From Brachionus rotundiformis (lineage: Eukaryota; Rotifera; Eurotatoria; Ploima; Brachionidae), in NCBI GenBank assembly GCA_016802295.1, contig JAESIW010000138.1:2022897-2086896 (forward strand): a stretch of DNA of 64,000 nt, given 5' to 3'. A program made the translations under genes and the position numbers. Under the pieces are notes generated by a model, which made no database searches, had not been told where the DNA came from, and saw only the letters and a list, made by a program, of their open reading frames with translations. Every line of letters begins with the position of its first letter. The first letter of the stretch is position 1. Shown here in pieces: positions 11,579-23,322 of the stretch.

Positions 11579-14500
11579 ATGAATGGCTCACGCTTGGCAT
11601 CAAGCTCAAAGCTGCGCGAGGCAGCCAACCGAAAGCACACCGCAAGTGCCATAAGCATGTCCAGCTCAAACTATGAGACCAACCCGGTGCAAAAAGAGGT
11701 CGATGAGGACCAAAATTTGCTCAATACGCCAGCAGTGCGCAATATTCTTGGCTTCGATCAGCGGTATGACCGCGTAGAGGAGCAAGAGCTGCTTGCCGAA
11801 ATGAACTGCCATTGGCTGCTGTCCACAGAAGATTTCAAGATGCCCATAGACCACCCACAAGGCATGATAACACAGATGAGTCCTTTGAATGACAACCATA
11901 TGTTTTTGCTGGTGCCATTTGACGAAGCTGTGTCCGAATTGGACTATCGCGAGCTGCACCAAATAATCCGCGAGCTCACAATCGGCATCTATGTACTCAA
12001 CCAGCATCCTTTTCTTCAGCTCGAGGCAAATTTTGACCAGAGCACCTCCTGTCAATTGCCAGTGGCCTATGTGGACACCAAACTGGGACAAATAATGGTC
12101 AACACAGACTACTGGCTCAAGGCTCTCTGGCACGGCTCGTATTTTCCGCGCGAAAAAAGGATCAAGTTCACAGAGAGATGGCGTCAAATGATAGACATCG
12201 ATGCCAATGGGACAGCTCAGACCAAAAAGTCGGTATTTTACGAGTTCATGAACTCGGGTCTCACCGACATTGGCAAAGATGCCGACTACTCGGCCATTTT
12301 TGAAAATGGAACTGGTGAACACATGGGCAAAAAAGAGGAAGGCAATTCTTTGGCGTTTGGTGTGGGAATGACCGCAGCCAATAGTGGATATCTGCATGGC
12401 AACCAACCATCCTCAATAAACTTACAAGAGTATGAGAATATGAGCGAAAATGAAGTCACCGAGAGCTTGAACACCTTGAGAGAGTGCATTGACGATGTGT
12501 CCGTCCTCATGACATTTGGACTCAACTCGGTCAACACATACAAGAACATTTACCAAATAGACTCATCATATTCCATAAATGCGTGTGTTCGAGCTGACAA
12601 CCAAAAATTGGACAATAAGATATTTGAGAAAATAAAGCCCATATTGAACAATCATGAAAATTTTTTAAGAGAAAATTTTGAGAAAAAAAAAGAAATTAAA
12701 AAAAATTTAATTTATTTGAAAATAATTAGTTTTTTGACACCATTTTTAATTGGTCTTAAACGAAGAATGAAAATACCAGATATGAATAATTTGCTGCCAA
12801 TGATGACTGGAGACGATGTGCAGACAGAGCGCGAGCTTCCGCCACTGATGCTTGGCACTGATTTTAGGACCAGGAGGTTCGCACCACTCATCGACAAGGA
12901 CAAGAACAGCTACTTTCATCTACATGGCGGAATCCAATTTGAGCTCGAGACTTGTCCTCTAACTCAATTGTAATTAATAAAAATTAATTTAAAAAAATAG
13001 AAGTTATTTTTTAATTTGGTAGTAATTTGGAAAAAGAGTATGACAATATTGCTAACATGACGAGCAAGATTCTCAAAAGCTATTTGGACTCGGAACAGTT
13101 GCAGGAATACAAATTACCTTTGGTCACTGTAAATGATAAAAAGTATGTTTTTTTCAACTTAAATATTGTTAATTATTAAATTAGAATTTGACAAAATTTT
13201 AATTGCTATCAATTGTAGTTAAGACCATTTAAATGCTTTGTGATTGTCTGTTAGTGGAATTTTTTTTTACCATTTTTAAAATTTTAATTAGCACAAGTTT
13301 TTTCTTTTTTAATAATTTCTTTACTGTTGGACAATAAATTAATAAATTAATTCAAAATTTAATTATAATTTTATAAATCTATTTGATTTGTAAATATTTA
13401 ACAAACAAATTAAAAAGATATTTGCTAATAACAATTCTATGTAAGACTACTATTCCAAATAATGATGAAATTTTAAGAATTTAATAAAATAATAATTAAT
13501 TAATTTGTTCATCTTGAAGTTAATTGTTCAAATAAAATATAAAATATAAAAAGATTTGAAAGCCTATGATGTCACAGAAGCTAATTTTTTTATTACCTTA
13601 ATTTAATAAATAATTAAATACATAATTTTTAATTATTAATAGATACTGGTCGATTAGAATCGATTTTGAAAGCTACTATTCAGCTTTTCCTCAAAAGCCC
13701 TACTGGGTTTACAAACTGACCGATGACTTGTCCAAACTTAAGCCCAAACGCTTGCCAATGACTGACATTCAAATATACGATTTATTCAAAAAATTCTTTG
13801 GCTACAAAAAAGCTACCAAATTTAAAGTAAAAAAATAAAAATTTAGCTTAAAAGAAAAATTAATTTTGTTTTTATCTGATTAAAAATTAGAATTCAGCAT
13901 CTGGTCTGCGAGCTTCATCTCAACGCGGTCTGATAAATATTTTCCAAAGCTTTGCGCGCAAATTACCAATCAATCGACTTTCAAAGCATGACGAATTCGG
14001 TCTTTGCTTGACCCACTACGCAGCCATCTACAACCGTCCTTTGATCATCAGCTCTTTGATAATGGTCTCCATAGATATAAATACCAAGCAACAAATAGAC
14101 TATTTAGCCATAGGTCCAATGCCACTGCACTATGCTGCACGAAGTGGTTCTTTAGATACTTTGTCATGTTTGTTGGCCAGCTACGCGAACATTAGCTTCG
14201 CGGACAACGAAGGCTGGGCTCCCATACATCACGCCTGCTATTTTGACAATGTGCCTGTAGTAAAGCTCTTGATACGTAGACAGCAAGAGCTTCTGGAAAT
14301 TACGACTCGTTCTGAGTCGCGCAAAACTCCCATTTTGGTTGCTGCTAGTGCTGGTTCTCTTGAGGCAGTCAAATGTTTAATTCAGTTTGGTGCCAACATT
14401 GCTTTCCATGATGAAAATGGCTACAATATTATTCACATTGCAGCGCATCGAAACCGAACCAACATAATAGACTATTTCATCGAAAACGAGTATCCACAGC

Positions 14501-17500
14501 TACCAACTTGGAAATTGCTAATCAACATGTTGGCAAGTGAAAAGGGTCAAGACAGATTGTCGAGTGTCAAGTGTCTTCAGCTGTTGACCAGCAATAGTAA
14601 AAAGTTTTGGCAATCTATTTTAAATGTAGGTGGTGTGGAGAAACTAATTTCTATTATGAGGTCATATGTTCAGAGTTTGGCCAAGGCAAGTGTTGAGCAA
14701 ATAGAAGAAGAGATCAGTTTTAATGCTTTGTCTGTTATATGCAATTTGTCTGACCAAGTACCAGTAAAGCAAAAGCTGAGTGAAATAAAAGATCTTGGAA
14801 ATATATTGATTAAAATTTTGGAATTGTCCAAAAATGAAGATTTGCACTCAAGATCGGCTATTTTAATTGCCGATGTTGTTTCCATAAGCGAAGATAACAG
14901 AGCTTCGTTTGCCCAACAGGGCTGTCTGGATCGTCTGATGATTTTGCTTGATGGAGAGTATGAGGATTTGTTGGTAAATGCTATTAATGCTTTGGAAATT
15001 TTGTGCAAAGACAACCAAAGTAACCAGGAATATTGTGCTGAAAAGGCCATTTTTCAGCGCTTTTTGAGCATAATGGAACTGAATTCAGGTATGAGATTTG
15101 TGAATATTTTGGCAAAGTTTTTTTATCAGCTAATATTTAGCAGCTTATGTTTATTATTCCTTAATACGAAAAAAATATGATATTATTGAAAAATATTTAA
15201 ATAAAAAAATTGGTTAAGTGGTCACTTAATTTTATATAATTAGGAAATGTGATGATATTATTTAATTTTTAACTGATAATAGAATTTTGAAACCAATCTT
15301 GGACAAAGCAGACAGAAAAAAAAATAAAAATTGGTTTCGGCTATTCTATTATTAAATTTTAAAAGCAGAAATATCATCTTAAATATCTAGACCCATTAAA
15401 AAATTATTTCTTTAATTATTTTAATTGATTTGTTGAAAAAAATGAGTTTTAAAAAAATTTGAAAAATTTCAGATTTGATCAAGTCCTCAGTAGCTGCGGC
15501 CATTTCGTCACTGACCTATAAGAACAAGAAAAACCAATTGATCGCATTGAATGAGGGAATATTTAAGCCGCTGGTCGAATTGTTAAAGTCGCGGAACATG
15601 ACTGTCCAACTGAAGGTTTCTATGGCTCTTGAGGCTTTGGCCATCCGCAATCAGACCACTCAAGACGCTCTCCTTGAACTGGACGCTGCCACCTACATGA
15701 TCCGGCTCTTAGAGGTACAAATTAAATTTTAAATTTTAAAATTTAAAAAAAAAAAGATAAAATCAAAAAAATTGCTGCAAAATAAAGGATCATTCAACAA
15801 TTAATGCTGTGATTGAACACGGCTCTAATCAAAAATTAATTAGTCTAAATGTTGAATACAGATCAGATGAGCCAGACAAACTAATTACTTTTGGAATTAA
15901 GAATTTTTTTAATCCAAATTTTAGACTTTATTTGAATACCAAGGTTTGGTCCTTTGCAGTTTAAAATATTAACTATTAATTAGGTGTCGCTTTGGCGTTT
16001 TGCATGAGCGACCATTATTGTACCAAGTATCAGTTTTGACTTGATTATTTAAATGTTTTTTTTTTTGTTTTATATAGAGAATGTACTATGTTGGAGCTAC
16101 TGTAGGTAAACGCTGATCGGGTTTTTCGAGCTTGAGTTTTTTTTCCGCTTATCAAATGAAAACCCTATTGGCATTTTAATTTTGTCTTTAAATTTAATGG
16201 TGTTTGTTTGAGCCCCTAAACCACTAAGCTTGACCTATTTGGCACTAAATATTTTTTTTGTTCACAAAATCTTTGTTTTTTCACCTTGAGTTTTGGCATG
16301 AATTGAAAAATAAAAAAGAGATGAGATAATTTTTATTGTAGATTAAGTCTAATATGGAAGATTGGTCAATAATAATTAGAGAACAGGCCGCCATGACATT
16401 GTGGACACTGGCTGGTGCACAAAAACCCCAGCGAAAAATGATATCGGAAAAAATTGGCATCTCACAGATAATTAGCATGCTGATTTCCAAGTCAGAAAAG
16501 CTCCAGTATGTAGGCGCCAAGTGTGTTGTCTCTCTTGTTTTTGAGAATTTGAGCAATCAAAATCTAATTTTAAAAGAAAATGGTATTGATCCTTTGATTC
16601 GTTTGCTGAAGTTGGAAAAAACAAGTGACCGGGTCATTTTGGCTGTTGTTGAGACAATCGGAGCTCTTTGTCTTGATATAGCTCACGTGAATAATGAACT
16701 AACACAGACAGAGCTGATCGAAAAGGGCGCACTGACCCTGTTGCTAAGGATACTCGAAAACCCTCCGTCCAAGTTTATCCAAATAGAGACAGCACATGCA
16801 ATCGCTTGCCTAATCTTGAACAGATCCAACACCGAGTACATGGACAAAAAGCTTGACATTGGTCTTATTTTAAGCCTATTGGAAACTAATGACTTGGAAA
16901 TGAGGCTAAAAGCTGGCTCGGCCATCACTGTCCTAGCCTACAACAACACCGAAAATCAGTATGAAATAAAGATAAATGGTGGTATCTCATACGACTTCTA
17001 TGCCGTGTATTTTGAAAAAAAAAACATTAATCCAATACTCTTGTGTAGAGCCTGCTTTCAAGTAATTATACCATTTTTATTTGCTTGGTAACCAAGTTAA
17101 ATAATTATATAAATTAAAAAAAATATACAAATGAATAAGGTTTAGCTGTTTCGAAGTCTAAAAAAGTTGACAAATAAATAGAATTTCGTTTATCTTTATT
17201 TATTTTTAATAAATGATGACAAAAAATTTTAAACTTAATAATAATTAAATTAATAATATATTTAAAACAATTATTTGAATAATTAAACTTTTATAGACAG
17301 TGGTTCTAGCGCGTGTAATTGTTGGAAGAGATCATGTTTGGTTGACTGCCCAAGGTATTAATAAGCTAGTTCAGCTACTTTTGTTTGATGATGACCAAGT
17401 AGTGATACAAACAGCTAGTTATCTGTCAAGTTTGGCGCATACCAGAGCGGGTATAACAGACGCAATGATGACATGTGATGCGGTCAATATCCTATGTGAT

Positions 17501-18001
17501 CGCTTGTACTCGCCAAATAACCAAATTCGTTTCGCTAGTGCCATTACACTTGGCTACTTGACCTTTAATCGAACTGCTTCACGTCTTTTGCTTCACAACT
17601 GCCGAAATTATCCTCATTTGTACAAAACTCTAATGTCAATTATACCATCTAATGCAAAAATATCCAAACAGTTTGTCCAAAGCTTTCAAACATCTCTGAC
17701 ACTTGGCTTGCCAAAACTCCTCGTGCATAACCAAGTCAAATTTTACAATGCTAATCAAGGCCCAAGAGTGCAGGACGATTTTAAAGGCTTTTACTCTGGT
17801 AAAGAGCTGAATAGGACTAATTTTTCCAAGATGAGCTTTTATGACATTGATAAATCATTTAATCAGTACAATTTAACAGCGACTACTAGTCGATCGCAGT
17901 CTGCACCTTTGTCCAAGCATATTAAGGACTTGCAAACCAAAAATCAGGCCAGAAACGTAACAATGCTTGATATCAAAAAACCGAGTAAAATAACCACTTA
18001 G
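11579..18001 (+). CDS. ANKAR: Ankyrin and armadillo repeat-containing protein (7 exons)
   Basis: Exons: 11579-12969, 13023-13142, 13643-13826, 13891-15088, 15473-15714, 16342-17061, 17297-18001. The sum is 4560 bases, exactly in frame, encoding 1519 residues (human ANKAR is about 1430). The first exon encodes the long non-repeat N-terminus (for example LPVAYVDTKLGQIMVNTDYW). Exon 4 encodes ankyrin repeats (PMPLHYAARSGSLDTLSCLL, GWAPIHHACYFDNVPVVKLL, KTPILVAASAGSLEAVKCLI, GYNIIHIAAHRNRTNIIDYF) and then armadillo repeats that run through exons 5-7. The combination of this N-terminus, ankyrin block and long armadillo array is specific to ANKAR. Molecular role is poorly known; the repeats are protein-interaction surfaces. 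The C-terminus is basic and Ser-rich. Confidence 0.85.
15775..15960 (+). pseudogene. Possible dynein heavy chain fragment in ANKAR intron 5
   Basis: Inside the 627-base intron between exons 5 and 6 a frame reads ...INAVIEHGSNQKLISLN, then FFNPNFRLYLNTK, ending soon after. NPNFRLYLTTK-type sequence is a signature of the axonemal/cytoplasmic dynein heavy chain motor region. The fragment has no splice context that would fit ANKAR and no continuation. A stray gene fragment is the best guess; it rests mainly on one motif recalled from memory. Confidence 0.35.
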
Positions 18002-18378
18002 CTATTTACTAATTTTTATTTTTTATTATATTTAATAATGAATAAATTTTTTTTAAAAATAATGCAAAATTTGTTCAATAGTTTAATTAAAACAAAATTA
18101 AAATAAATAATTTCATTAAATTTTACTCCTTTAGATGAAAAAAATATTAAAAAAGATAATGTTAATAAATTTAAATGTTAATTTTTTAATCTTTTGAAAA
18201 CAATTTCATAAAGATAAGGAGGCCAGAGAAAATTTGTAAATTTACTTAGTCATTGAAAAATTACCGAGGATTTAAGCTAATTTTCAAATCATATAAATTA
18301 AATGTAAGTTGTCTATTTTAATACTAAAAAAATAATAAATAATAAAAATCACAAATAGTTATTTAAATTTGATAAATT

Positions 18379-18900
18379 ATGTAACAAAAGCGAACGTTTA
18401 CAAGTAGAGAGGAAAGACTGTGGGTAAGATTGTACTGTGGGTGAGACCACACCTAGACTACGCAGTACAGGTTTGGAATCAAAGTATGAAAATGGACGTG
18501 AATGCGTTGGGAAAAGTGCAAGAGAGGGCAACAAAAATACCTTTGTCGGTAAGAAACATGCCGTATGAAATGAGGCTGACTAAACTAGGACTGACAAAGC
18601 TTAGTGAAAGAAGGGTGAGAGGGGACTTGATTGAAATGTACAAATTAGTTAATGGATTAGAGAAAATAAGCTTGGTAAAAAACTGTTTTTTTCTCAAATA
18701 GAGTAGTTCCGCATTGGAACAAGTTGCTAGAAAATGTGGTGAAATCCAAGTCAACCTCTTATTTTAAAATCGCTTTTGATAAGTTCAACGGAATCGGCTG
18801 CTACAGCTCTACACGGCCAATTGGCGGTGACGGGCATAGACAATCTACATGTTAGATGTCGAAGCTAGAACTACTACTACTACTACTACTACTACTAAAT
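18379..18900 (+). mobile_element. Non-LTR retrotransposon 3' fragment with (CTA)n tail
   Basis: The frame LWVRPHLDYAVQVWNQSMKM, then KVQERATKIPLSVRNM, ...RLTKLGLTKLSERRVRGDL, ...MYKLVNGLE is the well-known C-terminal part of CR1/jockey-type reverse transcriptase proteins. A frameshift near 18700 leads into NGIGCYSSTRPIGGDG-like sequence, and the fragment ends in about ten copies of CTA (18866-18897), a typical microsatellite 3' end. It is 5'-truncated, as LINE copies usually are. Confidence 0.8.
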
Positions 18901-19165
18901 TTGCTTTCTAAATATCAATTAAGTAAAATTGGTTTTAGATTGGTTTAAGAAGGCAAAAATAAATGTTAAATAATACGCTGATTTAGCTAGTAAAATTTAA
19001 CTTCAGTGCAATTTGGATGCTCAGAATGAGATTGTTAATAAATAAGGATTAAGGTTAAATAATTCAAGATAATTTTAATAATTAAATTTATTGATTAATA
19101 ATTAATTAACTAAAAATTTAATAGAGAATAGAAAATTAAATGATGTTTAGAGGCTCAGAATATCT

Positions 19166-19222
19166 ACTATTTGCAATAGCCCGGCACTAGATACCGAACT
19201 AGCGAGGCTATTGACAAACAGT
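19166..19222. ncRNA. microRNA-precursor-like hairpin 1 (family member a)
   Basis: The arms ACTATTTGCAATAGCC and GGCTATTGACAAACAGT pair over about 18 of 21 positions around a loop of about 16 bases. Fold size (57 bases) and one-sided mismatches resemble a pre-miRNA. Strand is not settled, since an inverted repeat folds on both strands. Confidence 0.55.
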
Positions 19223-19286
19223 GAAATGCTGATGCTTATGGAACAGTTAGCTTTTGCTCGCACGAAGCTCAGATTGACCAACTTTA

Positions 19287-19351
19287 ACTGTTTGACATAG
19301 TCTCGCGAAACGAAACATTTTAGGACACACGCGAGGCTATCAAAAAACAGT
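19287..19351. ncRNA. microRNA-precursor-like hairpin 2 (family member b)
   Basis: Left arm ACTGTTTGACATAGTCTCGCG-type sequence pairs with right arm CGCGAGGCTATC followed by AAAAAACAGT. It shares the GCGAGGCTAT core and the terminal AACAGT with hairpins 1, 3 and 4. Confidence 0.55.
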
Positions 19352-19410
19352 AAAAGTGGGAATCACCACTTTAAATTAACATTACCAATGTGGTTCTAGA
19401 CTACAACAAT

Positions 19411-19473
19411 TACTGCTTAGAATAGCTTCGCGACAACCTTTCTTCTAATTCGCGAGGCTATTGGTAAACAGTA
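19411..19473. ncRNA. microRNA-precursor-like hairpin 3 (family member c)
   Basis: TACTGCTTAGAATAGCTTCG pairs with CGAGGCTATTGGTAAACAGTA around a loop of roughly 20 bases. The right arm is closest to the family consensus; the left arm carries mismatches, the usual asymmetry between guide and passenger arms. Confidence 0.55.
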
Positions 19474-19516
19474 CTAATTGTAATTCCAAATCTAATTCAT
19501 GTGACAGCTGTCATTT

Positions 19517-19597
19517 GGTCGATCAATGGTACTAAAATAGGGAATAGCGGTTGTTAATTTCCACCCGCTATACCGTATTTTAGTGCACCGATCGGCG
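19517..19597. ncRNA. microRNA-precursor-like hairpin 5 (unrelated sequence)
   Basis: ACTAAAATAGGGAATAGCGG pairs with CCGCTATACCGTATTTTAGT with only two mismatches and a two-base bulge beyond, around a 14-base loop. The stem continues outward through GGTCGATC against GATCGGC. This is the best-formed hairpin in the cluster and is not a member of the four-hairpin family. Confidence 0.6.
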
Positions 19598-19640
19598 CTA
19601 TTCAAATCACTTGAGCCGATGGATACGATGTCCGAACGAT

Positions 19641-19703
19641 TACTGCTTAAAAATACCCTCGCATCTTAAGCTCCTATTTCAAGCGAGGCTATTTATAAAC
19701 AGT
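19641..19703. ncRNA. microRNA-precursor-like hairpin 4 (family member d)
   Basis: ACTGCTTAAAAATACCCTCGC-type left arm pairs with GCGAGGCTATTTATAAACAGT-type right arm at 18 or more of 21 positions. The loop is about 20 bases. Confidence 0.6.
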
Positions 19704-19865
19704 TCTTTTTCGGGACATTGTTTCTGATGATGATGAAATAATAGCTGAATTTAATTTTAAGAAAAGTTATAATCCTAGTTAATGATAGAAACTCGATTAA
19801 ATAGATGAGAGAGTGTTAGCTTAAAATGTGTTAAGTTAAACTTTTAAACTAGGCCATTATGAATA

Positions 19866-20133
19866 AATAATCAGATCTCCATTAATACACATATTGTTTT
19901 TGAACATGACCATTTTGTTTGTCTTCTATTGACCGATCACTTAAAACTTGAGAATCGGTTTTTGGTTGTGTAAGCTTATGAATTGCATCCAAATGCTGTC
20001 TAATTTTGTTGATCCTCTCAAATAGCAAGAGTTTATATAGCCGATGCACTTGTTGCCAAACATTCAGCATCAAGACTTAACGAGACACAGAAGCGCATGC
20101 AAAAGAGCGTGTGAATGTTAACATTAGATGATT
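19866..20133 (-). repeat. Hairpin locus block B, copy 1, with small ORF/TATA
   Basis: This block matches 23323-23591 and is separated from block A by about 125 unrelated bases. On the minus strand it contains a 63-codon frame (20073-19882, starting MMLNVWQQVHRLYKLLLF) and, in the same stretch, GGCTATATAAACTC, which could serve as a TATA box for a transcript running leftward through the hairpins. In copy 2 a one-base insertion shifts the frame after QVLS, which argues against a conserved protein. I favour a promoter or first exon of a primary hairpin transcript, but a short coding exon is not excluded. Confidence 0.5.
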
Positions 20134-20134
20134 A

Positions 20135-22522
20135 GCAAGCTTCATCATACCATCTTACCAAATCTCCTACACATAAAATCTTTCTGTAATGAATTAAAAT
20201 ACTAGTGTCTCGTCATGATACAGCTAGATCTCTTATTTTTTCTCATTTAAAAGTCCTCTAATTATATAACGTTTGTTCTAGAATGGTTTTCTATACTACA
20301 ATTTGATCTTAAGTTCATTAACTTGATTAGCTTGTTCAAATAATCCTTTTTAACTCGTCTTAGACAGATTTTAATGATTAAGTTAGAAAAAAATTTTTTA
20401 TAGTTTATTTTTTTAAATTAGTTAAGGAAAAAATGAGTTTAAAAGAAAGATTTTCATCTGAATAGACAAATCTTTTGTCTTTATTTTTTTTACGAATTTC
20501 ATTCAAAAAATGCTATGATTTGTCTTAAAAAATAAAAATAATATCAATGACTGAATATCGGCTATTATTTGATATTCTATCTTAATTTTATCTCTTTTCT
20601 GATAAATTTAGCTGATAAAATCATGTTTATTTTTGAAAAAATATTCAGCTATTATTGACAGTATTTTTACTTAAACGAATAATTTTTAAAATCACAAAAA
20701 TTAAAAAAAAATAATATTTTTTAAATTTCTTTACACGGAATACTATCCATATAGGCAAATAATTGAAAAAACTTGTCCTAATTTAAAAATATTAAATTAT
20801 TAGCATCATTTAAATATACTCTTTAGTAAAAGGCCTAGATGTATTTCAAAATTTTATCTGTATAAAGTTTACTTAAGAAAAAAAGAGATTATTATTCCTG
20901 ACAATGGTGAAATGGTCTATTGAAATATTTAAAATTTAAGTTCTAATTTAGTTAAATTGTTTTTAAAAGATAACCAAGTCCTTGTTTTAATAATTATATT
21001 TTTTAACTTGAAAATAATCTCTATAAAACATTTTGACATTAGCCGTAATTTTAAGTTTCATTGCTTAATTTTTTTTTGAATGGAACCCAAAATAGATATT
21101 TTTAATATAAACAATTAGAATAATTATCTTACCGACCATTTAATCATAATGGATTAATTTTTATAATCAAAATAATTGATTCGGAAACTGTGATTTACTC
21201 AGATCTTAAGTTAGTTTTCTAAGAGTTTTGCAAAATATTCCGAAGATTGTTAGAGTCACTTGATAATAAAATTATCAACCAAGTAGAAATGACTATAAAA
21301 TAATAGCAAAAAAATTCATAATTATTGACTTGGAAAATATCTAATGAGGATTTAAAGTTAAACTTTTTAATTTTTTTAAATAGATTTAATCTGGATTTAT
21401 TTCACGATTGTCATATATTTAAAAACAAAAAAAGATAAACATTGGAAGCAATAATAATATTGTAATGAGATAAAAATATAATTTATTATTCAAGATCTAA
21501 ATTAATTAATAGTAAATTAAAAAAATACTGTTTTCGACTAAAAAAATTAAATTACTAACGTCATTGGAATACTTTCTCTTGGATATTTTTAAATACAAAG
21601 ATAAATACTATTGTTTAGAATTAAGTTATATAATTTCTTATGAATTCAGTCACATAAAACCAAAATTTTAAAAATAACAAATCCTAACTTTTATGTTAAT
21701 TAAATAAATTGAAAGACCCTAAAAAGATAGAGAAATTTCACATTGTAATGTAATAAAAGTGATATTCTTTATTTGGGTTTGAGAATTAAATCAAATAATT
21801 ATATATATTAATGAATATAAAATATTGGTCATATTCAATAGGAATGCAAAATAAAAATTATAAGCCTCCCATCTAAGCTTTTATTGATACCTAAAAATGT
21901 CGATTTGATAGTCTTTGTTATAATTTTTCAGAATATCAAAAGATAATTCTCATTCGTTTCAAAGAAACTGTTAAATTACTCGATTGGCATGAATCGGAGA
22001 ATTTAAATAATTACAAAAAAAATTTTCAGCTTAAATTTTGAGTAAAGTTTTCTACATTGGTACCGAAAAATAAAATATAAATTTAATTTGATGTTTTTTG
22101 TTTGTAAAAAAAAATAAATTCCTCCCAAGAAAGCAAATTAAAGAAGGATCCTATAATTAAAACCATTTTTGCTGTGAAGATTTGATGTTGAATAAAAGAT
22201 TAATTTTAATTTTAATATTAACTATGATATAAAATGTTCTTCAATTAAATGAGATGTATACAATACCAAAATTATCAGTTTAAGTAACAATAATTTCTAC
22301 AAAACAGTTACAAAAACAATAACAGAGATAGAAAAGAAATTAAAGATATTTAATAAATTTTAAATCCTTTCTACCAAACACTTTATTGAAAATTCAAAAA
22401 AATGATAATGTATAAAAATGAGTTACTATAGATAATAAAAAATTTGTGTGACAAATAATTTATTATTATTAAATAAAATATTGTTATTAAATTAAAAGAA
22501 ATAGAGTCAGTTTTTTGACAAC
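20135..22522. other. Unique AT-rich spacer between the two hairpin locus copies
   Basis: About 2.4 kb of low-complexity AT-rich sequence with no open frame of note. No reverse transcriptase or transposase is present, so the flanking copies are not the LTRs of an element. Confidence 0.6.
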
Positions 22523-23227
22523 AAGGATTAAGGTTAAATAATTCAAGATAATTTTAATAATTAAATTTATTTATTAATAATTAATTAACTAAAAATTTAA
22601 TAGAGAATAGAAAATTAAATGATGTTTAGAGGCTCAGAATATCTACTATTTGCAATAGCCCGGCACTAGATACCGAACTAGCGAGGCTATTGACAAACAG
22701 TGAAATGCTGATGCTTATGGAACAGTTAGCTTTTGCTCGCACGAAGCTCAGATTGACCAACTTTAACTGTTTGACATAGTCTCGCGAAACGAAACATTTT
22801 AGGACACACGCGAGGCTATCAAAAAACAGTAAAAGTGGGAATCACCACTTTAAATTACCATTACCAATGTGGTTCTAGACTACAACAATTACTGCTTAGA
22901 ATAGCTTCGCGACAACCTTTCTTCTAATTCGCGAGGCTATTGGTAAACAGTACTAATTGTAATTCCAATCTAAATCTAATTAATGTGACAGCTGTCATTT
23001 GGTCGATCAATGGTACTAAAATAGGGAATAGCGGTTGTTAATTTCCACCCGCTATACCGTATTTTAGTGCACCGATCGGCGCTATTCAAATCACTTGAGC
23101 CGATGGATACGATGTCCGAACGATTACTGCTTAAAAATACCCTCGCATCTTAAGCTCCTATTTCAAGCGAGGCTATTTATAAACAGTTCTTTTTCGGGAC
23201 ATTGTTTCTGATGATGATGAAATAATA
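22523..23227. repeat. Hairpin locus block A, copy 2
   Basis: Near-identical direct copy of 19044-19743. The five hairpins fall at 22645-22701, 22766-22830, 22890-22952, 23001-23081 (the unrelated one) and 23125-23187. All arms and loops are preserved; the few changes lie between hairpins. Confidence 0.9.
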
Positions 23228-23322
23228 ACAATAGAAAATTGTGTTCTTATTATTTAATAAAAGATTGTTGTTTTAAACTTTTTGATTTTAAACTTTAGCC
23301 ATCCATTAAAATAAAGGATATA

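Larger units (their letters stand above)
19044..19743. repeat. Hairpin locus block A, copy 1
   Basis: This block is almost identical to 22523-23227, about 3.48 kb away in the same orientation. Differences seen: a single C/A change near 19379 and a small 5-base length change near 19490. It is clearly richer in G+C than its AT-rich surroundings and contains five predicted hairpins. The left edge starts at AAGGATTAAGG and the right edge ends at GATGATGATGAAATAATA. No coding frame is supported. Confidence 0.9.

Noticed and set aside
11666..12406. 246-codon minus-strand frame
   Set aside because: Shadow of ANKAR exon 1 on the opposite strand; no family features and no supporting splice context.
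19044..23227. The two block A copies as LTRs of a retroelement
   Set aside because: No reverse transcriptase, integrase or gag in the spacer, no TG...CA ends, no primer-binding site seen, and a second conserved block B follows each copy.
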